Shown here one piece after another: positions 17,203 to 28,091 of a DNA stretch of 64,000 nucleotides. Every line of letters begins with the position of its first letter. The stretch's first letter is position 1. This DNA comes from Amoeboaphelidium protococcarum (lineage: Eukaryota; Aphelidiomycota; Aphelidea): the NCBI GenBank assembly GCA_023515745.1, contig JALECJ010000254.1, positions 1,054,001 to 1,118,000 on the forward strand. Reading direction: 5' to 3'. Under the pieces are notes generated by a model. That model did not search any database and was not told the DNA's origin. It saw nothing but the letters and a program-made list of their open reading frames with translations. A program made the translations under genes and the position numbers.

Positions 17203-17408
17203 TATAAATTTTGATTATTATTACTCACTCAACAGATATAACTCTCACTTCTTGACGGTGAAATAAAAGTAATGAACAGATGATCTGAAAGACGGCGCGA
17301 AATTCTCTTCTTCAACTGACGAACTCGTGCGCGATCAAAGTTTACGGCTGATCGAGAAAGACTGCGTTAGATGATTCGCGCGCAAGAAGCTTTTCTGAGC
17401 CCCTGAAA

Positions 17409-17612
17409 ATGTTCTCACCAAGGCGAGCCAATGTTTCCCCAAAAAATGGTGTCATTTTACTCGTAAAATTTTTTGTAGTTCCATATTTTTATACGCGTTA
17501 TAACAAAGATTTACTAAAAGCGGAAGAAAATGCCCGGATATTCCGCGATACCGATATAAGGGAAGTAATTATATGGAACGCGCCTAGTAAAACATATAAC
17601 AGGATTCAATGA
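17409..17612 (+). CDS. small protein, possible membrane or mitochondrial
   Basis: A 67-residue ORF starting MFSPRRANVSPKNGV, with a short hydrophobic stretch (ILLVKFFVVPYFYTRY) and a charged C-terminal half ending in TGA. The basic N-terminus plus one hydrophobic segment is typical of small mitochondrial inner-membrane proteins. I do not recognise the family. It is divergent from VPS5 with about 200 bases between starts, and it converges on the next gene with only 22 bases between stops, spacing that is typical for this genome. It could also be a chance ORF. Confidence 0.4.
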   Translation: MFSPRRANVSPKNGVILLVKFFVVPYFYTRYNKDLLKAEENARIFRDTDIREVIIWNAPSKTYNRIQ

Positions 17613-17634
17613 CTTCATAGTACAACAGATTATA

Positions 17635-18402
17635 TCAAAAGAATTCAGCAGATTGCTATTGAAAGAGCTCAACCATAGACTGCATCTTGTCAACTTCAAA
17701 GGTGGCTCTCGCGTAATCAAATTTGGACGAAGATAATTGCCGCTCCGTCTATTTCATTCGACTCTTCAGTTCCAGTTTCTGTTTTCGCGTTTCAGCCAGC
17801 TTCTTCTCAATCTCAGAGCTCCAGTCGTTCTGAAAAGCGGCCGAAATTAATTGCTGTTGCTGAACCACTTCAGTCTAGGGAGCGGATGAGTTCAACTGCA
17901 TCAAATCATCGACAGGCGCGCTTTAAGTCTTGGCATCTTGCTGTTATTACGCATAATATTATTCATCCGCGGCGTATGTTTGGTATTAAGTCTGATCGGC
18001 AGCATAAGAATGACGGTAGCGTTTATTTGGAGGAGGTTAATGTTCTCTGACATTACTTTACATCATCACATTATAATCACTAGAGGTGGCATTGTACTAC
18101 TACTCTGCACTATAATTATCACGATAACTATAATCTTATCGGTAATTGCGATGATATTATTATTGTTATTATTGCTGTGGATAATTAGACCTTTATACAT
18201 ATTGAGGACGCATCGGATATTGAGGTCGTGCTTAGTTGTAGCGATAGTCTCTTCTTTCATACGTCTACGATTATTATTATTATGGAGGATACTACGCATG
18301 CGGTCTTCCTTGATACCCTCCACGCTAATTATTTTAGCTGGATGAATAATATCCTCTCCCTCTCCCACGGCCTCTACTGTAATAATCACCTTAATCGGAC
18401 AT
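17635..18402 (-). CDS. Gln/Tyr/Arg-Gly-rich protein with C-terminal coiled coil
   Basis: A 255-residue frame that exists only under the recoded code. The N-terminus carries an RGRGRGRGYY box, followed by about 150 residues of low complexity rich in Gln, Tyr, Pro, Asn and Arg, with several poly-Gln runs. The last 80 residues are a charged helix (WSSEIEKKLAETRKQKLELK) likely to form a coiled coil. RGG-like boxes plus prion-like Q/Y-rich sequence suggest an RNA-binding or condensate-forming protein. I recognise no defined family. Confidence 0.6.
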
Positions 18403-18540
18403 TCAAAATAGAAAAGTTTATACTGGGAGGTTATTGAAGTACAGAATATGCTTGGAAGAGAAAAGAAAAGAGCGCGTTAATCAAATTGCAATGAATTGAT
18501 TTCTTGAAAACGCGGCAAATCAGCGAATAATACAATTAAA

Positions 18541-19284
18541 ATGGAGGTGGAAAATCAAGAATAGTAGCCATTGTTCACAATAGAACACGTTGAAAGTGCT
18601 ATGGTAATGTATTCATCGAAATCGCTATTTACTAATTCTAATTAATATTATGTGTAGGAAGCAACCTCATCAAAGAAATCTGGCACTTCTACATCCGGAG
18701 ATCATAAAGAACTCAAATATAGAAAGATGCAAATACCAAGCCATCGCCTTACTCCCTTGAAGCAAGATTGGATAAAGATTTATACTCCTCTGGTGGAGCA
18801 CTTGAAGCTTCAAGTCCGATTTAATACGCGTTCTAAATGTGTGGAGCTCAAAGCTTCAAAGGAGACTGAAGAGCCGCAGTCCGCATAGCTATAGAAAGGC
18901 TGTGATTTTCTACATGCCTTCTGCCTCGGATTCTCTGTTGATGACGCGATAGTGTTGCTCCGTTATCAAGAGGTGTACATTCAGTCTTTTCATTTAAAGG
19001 AGGTGAGATAGGTGCTGACATTTAATAAATCTAATCGCTCCAACTACGCTCGTGCTATCGGACGTATTGCTGGCCATAAAGGTAAGACAAAGTTTGCAAT
19101 TGAGAATTCTTGCAAGGTGCGTCTGGTCATTGCTGGTGAAAGCGGTATGATTCATATTCTGGGAACGCCTGATTGCATTCGTGCTGCTAAAGACGCCGTG
19201 TGCAGACTAATTCTCGGATCTCCAGCAGGCAAAGTCTACTCTTAATTGTAGATTGTTGGCAGCAGACTACGTGAAAGGATGTGA
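18541..19284 (+). CDS. PNO1: PNO1/Dim2 pre-40S assembly factor
   Basis: A KH-domain RNA-binding protein needed for 18S rRNA maturation and dimethylation in the small-subunit processome. Exon 1 (18541-18603) ends at ATG|GTAATG. A 54-base intron (18604-18657) contains TACTAATTCTAAT and ends TGTGTAG. The joined product is 229 residues. Conserved motifs are IPSHRLTPLKQDWIKIYTPL, VEHLKLQVRFN, the GRIAGHKGKTKFAIEN KH loop and HILGTPDCIRAAKDAVCRLI. It ends SRLRERM with TGA. Length and motif order match the family. Confidence 0.93.
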
Positions 19285-19440
19285 AAGTATTGATTTTTTA
19301 GTCGTTAGTTGTTCGCGATCGTGAAGTTTAAATGACGCGACGCATGTTTTCTTTTTCTATCTCTCTTAGTGTTTGTGTCCAATTCAGGATCTTACTATTG
19401 TATTCTTGAGCGTAATCTTAGTCATAATTTCTCCGCAGTA

Positions 19441-19856
19441 ATGGCAACCACAACTACAAATAATTAAGATTTTGGAAAGCAAATTGTTGAGAAGACTACG
19501 AAATTTACAGTGCCTGTGACTACTCAACCAGGACTCACTTTAGTTTTGGGTATATTGAATCTCGTCTTCTTTGGCATAGTAAGATTTGCAAATTGACACG
19601 AGATCTTATAGATGATAATTTCATGACTGTTTTCTCGGTAGGGAACTATAATAGCTGGGGTCGTAAATAACAGTTTGGCGGACGTTGTCATTGGAATCCT
19701 TCAATTGCTGATTCCTTTCGTTGGCTGGGTTTGGAGTGTTATTTGTAAGACGATGATTATATCAAGATTTACAAACCTTTTTAATTTTGGAAATTTGCCA
19801 CTAATGTAGGGGGTGTTCTTATGATTGGCAGTGCAGCGACATCTATGAAGAAGTGA
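19441..19856 (+). CDS. Stum/SPEC3-family membrane protein
   Basis: Three exons give a 95-residue protein. Introns are 19579-19641 (GTAAGA...CGGTAG) and 19745-19809 (GTAAGA...TGTAG, with CACTAAT before the acceptor). The joined sequence contains PGLTLVLGILNLVFFGIGT and FVGWVWSVIWGVLMI, the two hydrophobic hairpins and the GWVWS-WG signature of Stum/SPEC3 proteins, known from animal cilia and mechanosensory neurons and from other flagellates. The second splice restores the conserved WG after VWSVI, which is good evidence for that intron. Function here is unknown. Confidence 0.75.
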
Positions 19857-20129
19857 TGACGTGAATTTAAAAAAATGTTAAATTTTATAGCCATGCATGC
19901 CGTGTACTATCAAAAGTCTAGTTTTCATTCTCGCTGCTGACGCGGTTTCTTGATTCGCACACATTGTTCGGGCGGGATCACCCCTTGTCGATATGGTTTG
20001 ATCCATTACGGAGGCCCTTAAAATAGAAAATTTTCCCACGCAACGTTTTTTCCACTCTAAGGTCACGCACGCTTCTTGACTACAATTCGTCATCCACTGC
20101 GGATAGGGACACACCAGCTAAAAGTATTG

Positions 20130-21128
20130 ATGATGCAGATGTTGATACATTTGATAGCTGTTTTGTGCTGTTTGCAACTGGCGTTTTCTGTCATACCTAC
20201 AATTAGAAAGATGAATGACGACTCTGCGGTGATGAAAGAGATTGAGTCTCACGCGCTCTAGTTGGCCTCCATTGAAGGAAGTGGTGAGGCGCGTTTGCTC
20301 ATTTTTCGTGACTACATCCGAGGTGAATTTAGGAGCAGGGGAATATACTTTGACCAAGTATCGCAGCCTGTTATCGCGTAGATCGCGCCCATTATCAGGA
20401 AAAATAATGAGCCTCTGCCTATCATCATATTGAGCGCAACTTATGGTAGTTTGAACAAGAATTCAATTTTTGGGACGGCTCTGCTGCTGACATTGGCTAA
20501 CCATTTGCATATGGAATCTGTCAAATAGGTCTCCTAGTTGCAGTGTGAAGTTTGGTTTGTGTTTAAACGTGCGCGTGAATATGATAATAGTCTTGGCTTT
20601 TCTGAGTTTTAGATATTCGCATCTTAATTATCTCTGAAAACCAGGGCTCAAATTATTGGTGTGTTTGATATATAGAACATTGGCTTGTCGGGCTCTGACA
20701 ATTTCCCAGTCGTGTTTAACAATGTGAAAAGCTAGAGTGCGTTGAAATTACTTCATAGATTTACATAAGCCTCCTAGACCTTTAATCTGAAGCCTTTCTG
20801 GTTGTAGAATGAAGAGTTATATTACTACAAGTTTAGCGATCGTAGTGAATTCTTGAATAGCGAGATGTTCAATGTATTTAGAGCGTGTTTGAAGCCGTCT
20901 GTGTACCCCACTCAAGCATTGTCTTTTCTGGAGCATAAAACTGATTTATTTCGATAGGAGATGTCTAATTTACCTGCAATTGCTGTTAGTGATGGGTCTT
21001 TCAGCGAGAGTGATCTCTCTAAGAGCAAGTTTATAATTGGAAATTACCATCTTCTCACGTTGAGATCATTGATGTTGGCACTAATGTTCACTATCGTTGA
21101 TGAAGAAGTACAATTTAACCTAGTGTGA
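20130..21128 (+). CDS. membrane-anchored protein, possibly M28/GPAA1-like
   Basis: A 332-residue frame beginning at ATG 20130 with an N-terminal hydrophobic anchor (LIHLIAVLCCLQLAFSVIPT). It is followed by a presumably luminal alpha/beta domain with PIIILSATYGSLNKNSIFGT, ALLLTLANHLH, IIGVFDIQNIGLSG and SKFIIGNYHLLTLRSLMLAL. The signal anchor plus the order of hydrophobic strands resembles the M28-like luminal domain of GPAA1 (GPI transamidase). However, the multi-pass C-terminal half of GPAA1 is missing and I see no metal ligands. Assignment is tentative; nicalin-like is the alternative. The frame is open further upstream but lacks another ATG. Confidence 0.45.
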
Positions 21129-21267
21129 GTTATATTGATGGAACGAGACTAATATTATGAAGTACAGGAAATAACTAAATATACGAATATAATCTTTGAA
21201 TTGAGGAAATTTAATTTCTTAGATTCATTGATACCGTCACAGATCCAAGCAGGCGAAATGCACACCA

Positions 21268-23838
21268 TCACTAATCACCGTCAGCTGGTTGCTTTGTGTA
21301 CCTAAGAGGCTATATAATCTTGCCCGGTTTAACGCTGACGCGCGGCTGAATCAACTTGTTATGGACACTAACCGTATTCCACTCCTTTCCAAGAGGTATT
21401 CTTAGGGACGCTTCATACTACTCTCTACTCTTGTACGGGAATGGGATAGTGTCTACCAGGTACTTGCTAGCAAACTTCTTGTCCTTCTTCTCTGTAATGA
21501 TGACGCGCTTCATACCGCGGTCTTTACGATTCTCCTTCTCAACACCGCCAGATTTTGTCGTAAATCGCTTAGAATTTTGCAGAGCCTTCTACTTTTGCTT
21601 CTTGCTCACACCCGCACCTTCCCAGTGGCCCCATCCCGGGAGTCGATTGTCAACCTCCTGAGGAGCTTCTTCAGAAGCGAAAGCCTTCTTCTCTTTCGAG
21701 AACTCCTTGTCAATAACATTATCATCAGCGAACGCCATCGAGATCAAATCCTTTTATGAAGTGAAGGTAATCTCAGGCTCGACATCAGGTAGCTCTGCTG
21801 TACTAGACGGAGCGTCACTTTACTGGCTAGCCGCTCTGTTACTTACTGGGCGCCTAGTAGATGATGTACCATTCTTACCATCTTTCGCAGCCAACTCGGA
21901 AACCACCTAATCCTCATCGATAAAATAATCCTGATTCTGGAGATCTTCATACTCTCTATCACTATCAACTGGAATTTGCTTCTAATTTTGACTCTGTTTA
22001 GGCCCGAACTACATTCTTCCAGAAATAGGAGTATCATCTTGAGCTTCAACTTACTCGAAGTCATCTCTTTTGATAGACTCCAAATATTGTTTTCTATCAG
22101 CAATCATTGCATCCTTCATAAACTTCATTGCATAGACACCCTTTACGCCAACGTCAGACTTGATATCATCGATCGATTTCTGTACATCTGCAATCAAATC
22201 AGTTGGTTCAGAGTTGACATTCTACGACTCCTCCGCATCTTCATCATCCGTGTCTTTACCAGCAATTTTACGCGTCAGTTACTGATGCTTCTCGATCATT
22301 GCCATCATTTTCAATCTATCCAAGTCCTACTCGCCCTTGTACTCAAAGTTCTTACGCTGGCTGAGACGATGACGCAAAGTGACACGTTCTTCTGCACGCA
22401 ATCTCTCATGTTCATCAGCATCAATCTCCAAATTAGACGGATCTTATGAAAGACTGCCGACATCAAGATCATCATTGTTACCAGCTGATAGTGCAGATAA
22501 TTTTGCCTCTTCCCGCTTCTTCTCCTTCTTTAATAGTCGCTTAAACTTCTTACTCTTCACTTTGGCAGCACGCTTGCTCTTAATCTCAGAGTAAAACAGA
22601 AGTGCCCGCATTTTAAGCAACTCCTCCCTGTTCTTCTTAACATCTTCCATGGTCAAGCCTTTAACATTCATTGGAAGTTGCTTCTCTTCCTCTTGCTCCT
22701 TCTTCAAAATCTGATCAGTGTTACCAACTTTAGCCTTGTTTAACACGGATAGAATTGAAGATTCAAAGTCATTATTCTACGCTGAAGTAGACTACGAAGA
22801 ATCAAAAGAAGCAACTAAAGCCCTGGTGCTTGTACCCACCGTGACATCATTACCACCTTAGGACTGAGGCAGTGGAAAGACCAATTGATCTGCACGACGA
22901 TTCTACTAAACTATCGGAATCCATTTACTAATCTCCTTCTTGGCTTACTTATACGCCACTTCTCGCTCCACTTTCTCTTGATGCAATGCCGGTAGAGGAA
23001 CTGCCAGACTTTGAGCCTATTATAAGCTCTTATCAGCATCTGATGATTTAACGACTTGGCCAGTTAGTAGAGATTGCAAAGACACTTTCTACTGCGCATC
23101 ACGTAAAGAAATACCGACATGATATTCGCTTTCATCATAAGCTTCAGTCAGCTCTTTATTCTTCAACAATCTATCTTCCCGACTTGCAGCTTTGCTCGAT
23201 TTAAATTGTTATTTCTGTAAATCATCCATGGCAAAAGTTAAAGCTGACTGTAAATCAGCCTACTCATCATCGCTTGAGCCATCGCTAATAGCAAGATCTT
23301 GGTCGCTTTCACCACCATCATATCTCTAAATGCGAAGATTGACGCGTTATTAAGACTTGACTGCGGTGATATCACGCTTCATCTAAGTATTGTAATCTTT
23401 GCCGGCTTCATGATCAGAGTCAGAATCGAAAGCTTCGCCCAGAGGAACTGCATCAGCATCATCCTCGAAATCAGACGGATCATCCTCAGATTACGATTCA
23501 TCAGAGTCACTATCACCATGTGCCAAGCTCTTTCCCTTGTTGACACCCTTCTATTTATCAAAGAAACTACCATATCTCATCTCATCATCTTCATTAAAAG
23601 CGTCATCTTCAGAGATCTCTTCATCGTCGCTGCCACTAAATCTCTGCTGCTCATTATCACCCAAATCCATACCTTCATGAGCATCAGAATCAAACGCGTT
23701 CAAATTCTGACTCTCCTACTACTCTTCATAAACATCTTAGTCCTATTTTTGCTTTTTCTATCTCAATCTGCGGTCACTAGTGTTGGAGCCAGATGATGCA
23801 AATGGCTTCGGAATTGTGTATCTTCGTTTTTATCCCAT
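21268..23838 (-). CDS. UTP14: UTP14 U3 snoRNP / small-subunit processome protein
   Basis: An 856-residue intronless frame. UTP14 is a nucleolar component of the SSU processome that activates the Dhr1 helicase. The N-terminus is acidic and Asp/Glu/Gln-rich. The centre carries RVTLRHRLSQRKNFEYKGEQ and the KIKSKxY-type box, here SEIKSKRAAKVKSKKFKRLL. The C-terminus ends with SLRIPLGKEWNTVSVHNKLI followed by PRVSVKPGKII, the conserved UTP14 ending. Gln codons are mostly TAA/TAG in the acidic region. It converges on the preceding gene with 139 bases between stops. Confidence 0.92.
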
Positions 23839-24721
23839 TTTCACAATCGAGTTCTAAGCTCTTACCGCAGAAGAGAAAAACGTTATCGCATTACATTGAA
23901 TCGTTAGATGAACAATTTCGATAAAAGTTGAAATACGCAAGAATTTATAGCAAGTTAAAAGCTCAATTTGCAAGAAATGTGTCTAATGATCTTATATGGT
24001 TGGCTTGGTATGTTTCGTCATACGTCCACAGTTGAAGACATTATATGCTGACTGTGGATTTAAATCGCGCGATAGATGAGACCATGTCACTACGCAACGC
24101 TAGATGGAAGGATCTAGTTGAAAATGAGCAGTGAATTAAAAAACCGATATTTACTCGTAGACTTAAACAAAAAGATACATAAATATTGCTTATTGTCTTA
24201 AATGGTTTATATGTAGCCTTGAGTGTGATCTGTGCAGATTAATGGTGACGCGCTCATATCTGTCTGTTTTATAGCTGGACTGTCAACTATAATCTTGCTC
24301 ATAAGCAGCTACTTAGATAGTTCGTTTTATTGTGGAACTGATTTCAGAATAAAAAGTGTAGTTGGATATGTAATGGTGCTACTTGGCAATCATTGTTGCA
24401 AGTTATCCATTGAATGATGCGCTTCAACGATTTGGATATTCTTTTGGTATCATTTGGTGGAGGCCATTTTGCTTTATAATTTGCATGATAAGTGTATCTT
24501 ATTGTCTCTTTTCTGAATGAAGATCGATGATGATAAGAGCATGTTGCACTTGAATTCATGTAAATCGAGTGATCTTTGCTGACTCTGAACGTGTAAGCTT
24601 TGTGAATTATTTGTAGCTGAAGAATCCTTGTGCTAAATGTTATAATTCGTGAAAGAAGGTAAAGAATATCAACATGTCCTAATTTAGTTTCATATAAATG
24701 ATGAAACAATCATTGATCAAT
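23839..24721. other. gene-poor interval
   Basis: About 880 bases with no gene I can support. A plus-strand ORF ending at 24417 has two hydrophobic stretches but no ATG. A minus-strand ORF of 121 codons from 24709 lies directly downstream, in the same frame, of the next gene's TGA and could be either an unspliced 3' exon or chance. Confidence 0.4.
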
Positions 24722-25456
24722 TCAAAGTGCCCTGGTGGTGTTGAGCAAATGTGACAACGTACGTGCAATTAGAGAGTTACTATCCAATACTCTTAGTTAG
24801 TATTTGTCCACCTTACTTTTTAAAGTGATATGGACTCGGTTGCGTCTTCTCTGAATTGGAACATTAACCAACGCTATGCATTAACCAACGTGTAAATCAG
24901 CTGATATTTTCAATGCGGATTCACCATAGCAATTGATGATAGCACTTCCAGTCCCGTCGTATAGTAACATTATCTTGTGTACATTTGCCTCTTTCATATG
25001 GATGCTATAGATTATCCCAACCAATTAATTAGCCTTCGACTATGCAACATTCAGGAAAGTAATTCTGTTCAGTAGGCTGCACTCGTCTCGCGTATACGTT
25101 TCAGCTTCAAACTTATAGACAGAAGAGGAGACCAGCCATTTCACCACTCTGATGTTCAGAGTACAATCTGGAGATTTGGGATAAGGAGAGCATCCCAAAT
25201 CTTGAACTGGATCCTCAATGATGGTCTCGAATATCAAGTTCATCTTGTCGATACAAACCACGTCTTTCACCAAAATAACGTCATTTACGTCTAGATTCTG
25301 ACTAGACATGGTACCATGATCAATTAACACGCCAGCTTGATCATGGTCACCCTCTACGATTGTCACTAACGAGTAGCCATCCTTGTAAGAACATTGTTTT
25401 TACACATTGGTAATTAAACCACTGAATGTAAACAGTCTTCTTGTATCCGTAGACAT
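24722..25456 (-). CDS. OB-fold-like protein, possible single-stranded DNA/telomere binder
   Basis: A 244-residue frame from MSTDTRRLFTF to TGA. It has two blocks with an OB-fold strand pattern. One begins FSGLITNVQKQCSYKDGYSL. The second has LVGIIYSIHMKEANVHKIML, DGTGSAIINCYG and HVGQCIALVNVPIQRRRNRV. The order (strand, glycine turn, DGTG, Y/CYG, V..G..I.LVNV) is like RPA-, POT1- and Ctc1-type OB folds, but no family signature is certain. The frame continues after the stop for 121 further codons, so a longer spliced product is possible. Confidence 0.45.
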
Positions 25457-25544
25457 GGTGGTGTTCAACTAGTATTCTTGAATAGAGTGATGCAGAATCT
25501 GATCAAGAGTTGAAACGTTCAGAGAGAAGTTCAAAAGTCCAGCC

Positions 25545-26334
25545 GCATGAAACTGTGAAACGGACTGTTTCAGACTGCCTCTAGCCGGGATTAGAAAGTC
25601 TGCCTGATAAGTGAACAATAGGAGACTGCACTGAGCCTCATGGAGTATGTATCAGCACTTGAAAAAGGTTAGAATGGTTAATATATGGGAGGGGGAACCG
25701 TCGAGGACGGTACATCATCACGATGCAGGGCTCGATCCAGAGCAAGTACATCATCACGATGCAGGACATCATCACGATGCGAGGGCTCGATACAGAGCAA
25801 GGGCTCGATCCAGAGCAAGGACATCATCACGATGCAGGACATCATCACGATGCGAGGGCTCGATCCAGAGCAAGGACATCATCTCGATGCAGAAGCACTG
25901 TCGCCAATGCCTAAATTTGCGAATGAAGAGAAGAGAAGAGAAGAAGAAAGAGAATGAGGAGCGGATGGGCTTTTATAGCCGAGTTCAACAAATAAACAAA
26001 CAAACGTAACAAACAAACGAACTCGCGCGCTCTCGCACGCACGCACGCGACAAGAACAAAGACAACGAACGACATGGAGTGTGAAATATGTAACTACCGT
26101 AGAAGGATCAACTAGAGCACCAACACAGGATTGAATTGAAATATCATTCTAAACCATTAGTAATGTTAACAAAACATTTCGAGGTATCCTTATACCGCTA
26201 TTGGTATAACTAGCGATGCCTTTATAGATAGAGGATGGCATTAGGCAGTAGTTGAGATGTTCAAACATAAAACTTTACTGATATTGAATCTTTCATGAGG
26301 AGTCAGTACTCGGCGGATTGTCTGCTTATAGCAC
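25545..26334 (-). repeat. dispersed repeat copy A (about 790 bp, TATA-containing)
   Basis: Nearly identical to the reverse complement of copy B at 44423-45204, with small indels and substitutions. On the minus strand it runs from GTGCTATAAGCAG (at 26334) through a GTGTGAAATATG block, a GT/GC-rich stretch (CGCGTGCGTGCG) and a TATA box (GGCTATAAAAGCCC around 25970). A pyrimidine-rich leader and an 18-bp minisatellite follow, ending in CAGTTTCATGC at 25545. The first ATG after the TATA opens a 36-codon ORF (MMSLLWIEPSHRDDVLHRDD...) ending at TGA, also present in copy B. It looks like a non-autonomous mobile element or solo LTR, but I could not find target-site duplications or terminal inverted repeats. 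Confidence 0.8.
25705..25893 (-). repeat. 18-bp minisatellite inside repeat A
   Basis: Two alternating 18-base unit types, acatcatcacgatgcagg and gctcgatccagagcaagg, are arranged in mixed order about ten times. All units are multiples of three, so reading frames pass through unchanged. Copy B has a different number and order, including a unit with a gctttggaaaaagccc variant. Confidence 0.85.
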
Positions 26335-26513
26335 CATATGAAGACTCAAGGTGCTCTTTTAATCGCTTGTTATTTTGCTGCTAGTCAAGACACTATCACT
26401 CCTCTTTCATGCTGCAAATAAAAGTAAGATATCACCTAAATATAATCATAAAAACACACTTCCCTCTGTATTATTCACTACTGTGTACTCACTAACTATA
26501 TCATAATTCACCC

Positions 26514-27251
26514 TCACTTTTTACTATCCTTCTTCTTCTTGGTGAATATCTACGTGCTGATTCCGCCCTCAACGTTAGTGAACAGGATCTCCCTGTACAC
26601 ATCAGTGTCGATACGGTAATCAAAACTGTTGCTAAAGTTCACCACCACCTTATCCCCCTTTAACTTTTCATAGCTCTCACACAGCTTGGTCACAATTTCC
26701 GTCTTTTTGTTACTCACCAGCAGATAATCATACTCAGAAGGCACGTGGAGACAGAAGAAGTTGTCAGGCAGCTTGCTCATACTGATCGCACCCAAATCCT
26801 TCAACGAGATTCTACGCTTCACCTTGTACGTGCTAGGCTCAATGTTGTATATGGCCTAATCAGTGACCAGCAGAATTCTCTCCTACATCTTATTTCTCTT
26901 GTTGATCTTGATGATAATATCGCTAAACACAATCTGCGAGTCACCAGACTTGGCCAAAGTCTTCAGTATAGACTGATTAGTGGACAGTGACAGATAATCA
27001 CCCAGAAACATTTTCACTGATGATGACTTACGACGCTCCTTCTGGCCCATGAATTTAGATGCTTCATTCTACTGACTGCCTTGTTATTAAGAATCACCTA
27101 CATCGGATTTATAATAACCATTATGATGATTGTTATTCAGAGTGTTAATATTAGGAATCATACCATTAGCGCCACTATTATTTGGGGCGGCAGAAGTGTC
27201 TGTATGGTATTACAAGTCCTGCGCGGTCGATAAATCTTCAGTTGATGACAT
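26514..27251 (-). CDS. stand-alone myosin-I tail homology 1 (TH1) domain protein
   Basis: A 245-residue frame. After a disordered Asn/Ser/Gln-rich N-terminus (about 1-75) comes a complete TH1 domain: a KSSSVKMFLGDYLSLSTNQS start, KTLAKSGDSQIVFSDIIIKI, ERILLVTDQAIYNIEPSTYK, KRRISLKDLGAISMSKLPDN and YDYLLVSNKKTEIVTKLCES. TH1 binds acidic phospholipids in the tail of class I myosins. Here there is no motor, IQ or SH3 region, and the gene upstream is unrelated, so this is a free-standing lipid-binding module rather than a myosin fragment. It ends in a Lys-rich tail (TKKKKDSKK) before TGA. Confidence 0.8.
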
Positions 27252-27680
27252 TGTTGAACGCGTTATTCCAAATACTTGTTATGTAATTGTCTATTGTAAA
27301 TTTACAAAAATGTAATTGTAAAAGTCTTTTGTGGAGATACGCGATATATTTATAGCTGAAATTTGGGGCGAGGTAACAAGCGATCACTGCTCTGCTATGA
27401 GCGTTCAATCAATCAGTTGACTCCTCATAATGTGAGCTTACCCACTCTAAGTGATTACCCCTGAACACGCAATCTTCAAAGAAAGAGGAAAGTTCAAAAA
27501 TACAGTATTCAATTAAAAGTCTTATTAAGTACAGAACTATTTCATAAATATATATCTTAATGTAAAATCTCTATAAAAACGCAATTCTTATTATGACATG
27601 TCTATCATCACGACGTAGATCCGTGGGAGGCATAAATAACAACTGTATTCATAAACACACTGGAGTTCAATCATACTCTA
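27252..27680. other. intergenic, no gene seen
   Basis: AT-rich interval between the TH1 gene start and the stop of the next minus-strand gene. It presumably holds the TH1 promoter. No RNA gene or credible ORF. Confidence 0.4.
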
Positions 27681-27992
27681 TCACTCTTTCTTCTAGAGCC
27701 ATGGAACTGATATGAAAACCGAATTCTTGCCACTAGTACCGTATCGCTTCCGCCAGTTGTCTTTGCCTTGAGCGCGTTCTTGACCAACAACCTGCTCCAC
27801 CTTTCGCGTCTTCATCACCTCATCTCGCGGTACCTCCCTGTGAATCAGATTATTCACTGATAGTCCCTCTGACTTGGCCTTGTGCTTGATCTTATCTCCA
27901 TACGTTGATAGAATTCTGTCAGCCTCAGATTTGGTAGCAAATCTTTGTATAGAGAATCTCACGGGTGATTTCTATAGTTTATATCGAAGCAT
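27681..27992 (-). CDS. small basic protein, probably mitochondrial
   Basis: A 103-residue frame starting MLRYKLQKSPVRFSIQRFAT, which reads as a mitochondrial presequence. A helical KIKHKAKSEGLSVNNLIHRE segment and a basic middle (QERAQGKDNWRKRYGTSGKN) follow, ending at TGA. The helix is faintly like the N-terminus of F1-assembly factor ATP11, but the rest of that family is absent. A shorter start at 27962 is possible, and a GTAAGTAC donor lies just upstream, so a 5' exon may exist. Confidence 0.5.
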
Positions 27993-28091
27993 TATTGCTG
28001 CTATTATGTACTTACAAAGATTGTAAAAAGTAAGAATGAAAAAAATGGACGAGGCTTTGACATGCACAATATATAAACATCATAATCAATT

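Noticed and set aside
18066-18389. Minus-strand 107-codon ORF in the low-complexity gene
   Set aside because: It is a shadow frame of the Q/RG-rich gene, which reads through in another frame with the recoded code and has RG boxes and a coiled coil.
19878-20114. Minus-strand 78-codon ORF upstream of the M28-like gene
   Set aside because: Composition is unlike a folded protein, no ortholog-like motif is present, and it overlaps the probable promoter of the plus-strand gene.
24232-24417. Plus-strand ORF with two hydrophobic stretches
   Set aside because: No ATG start, a TGA just upstream, and no splice sites that would link it to another exon.
27130-27315. Plus-strand 61-codon ORF
   Set aside because: It lies antisense to the N-terminus of the TH1 gene, whose frame is supported by a clear domain.
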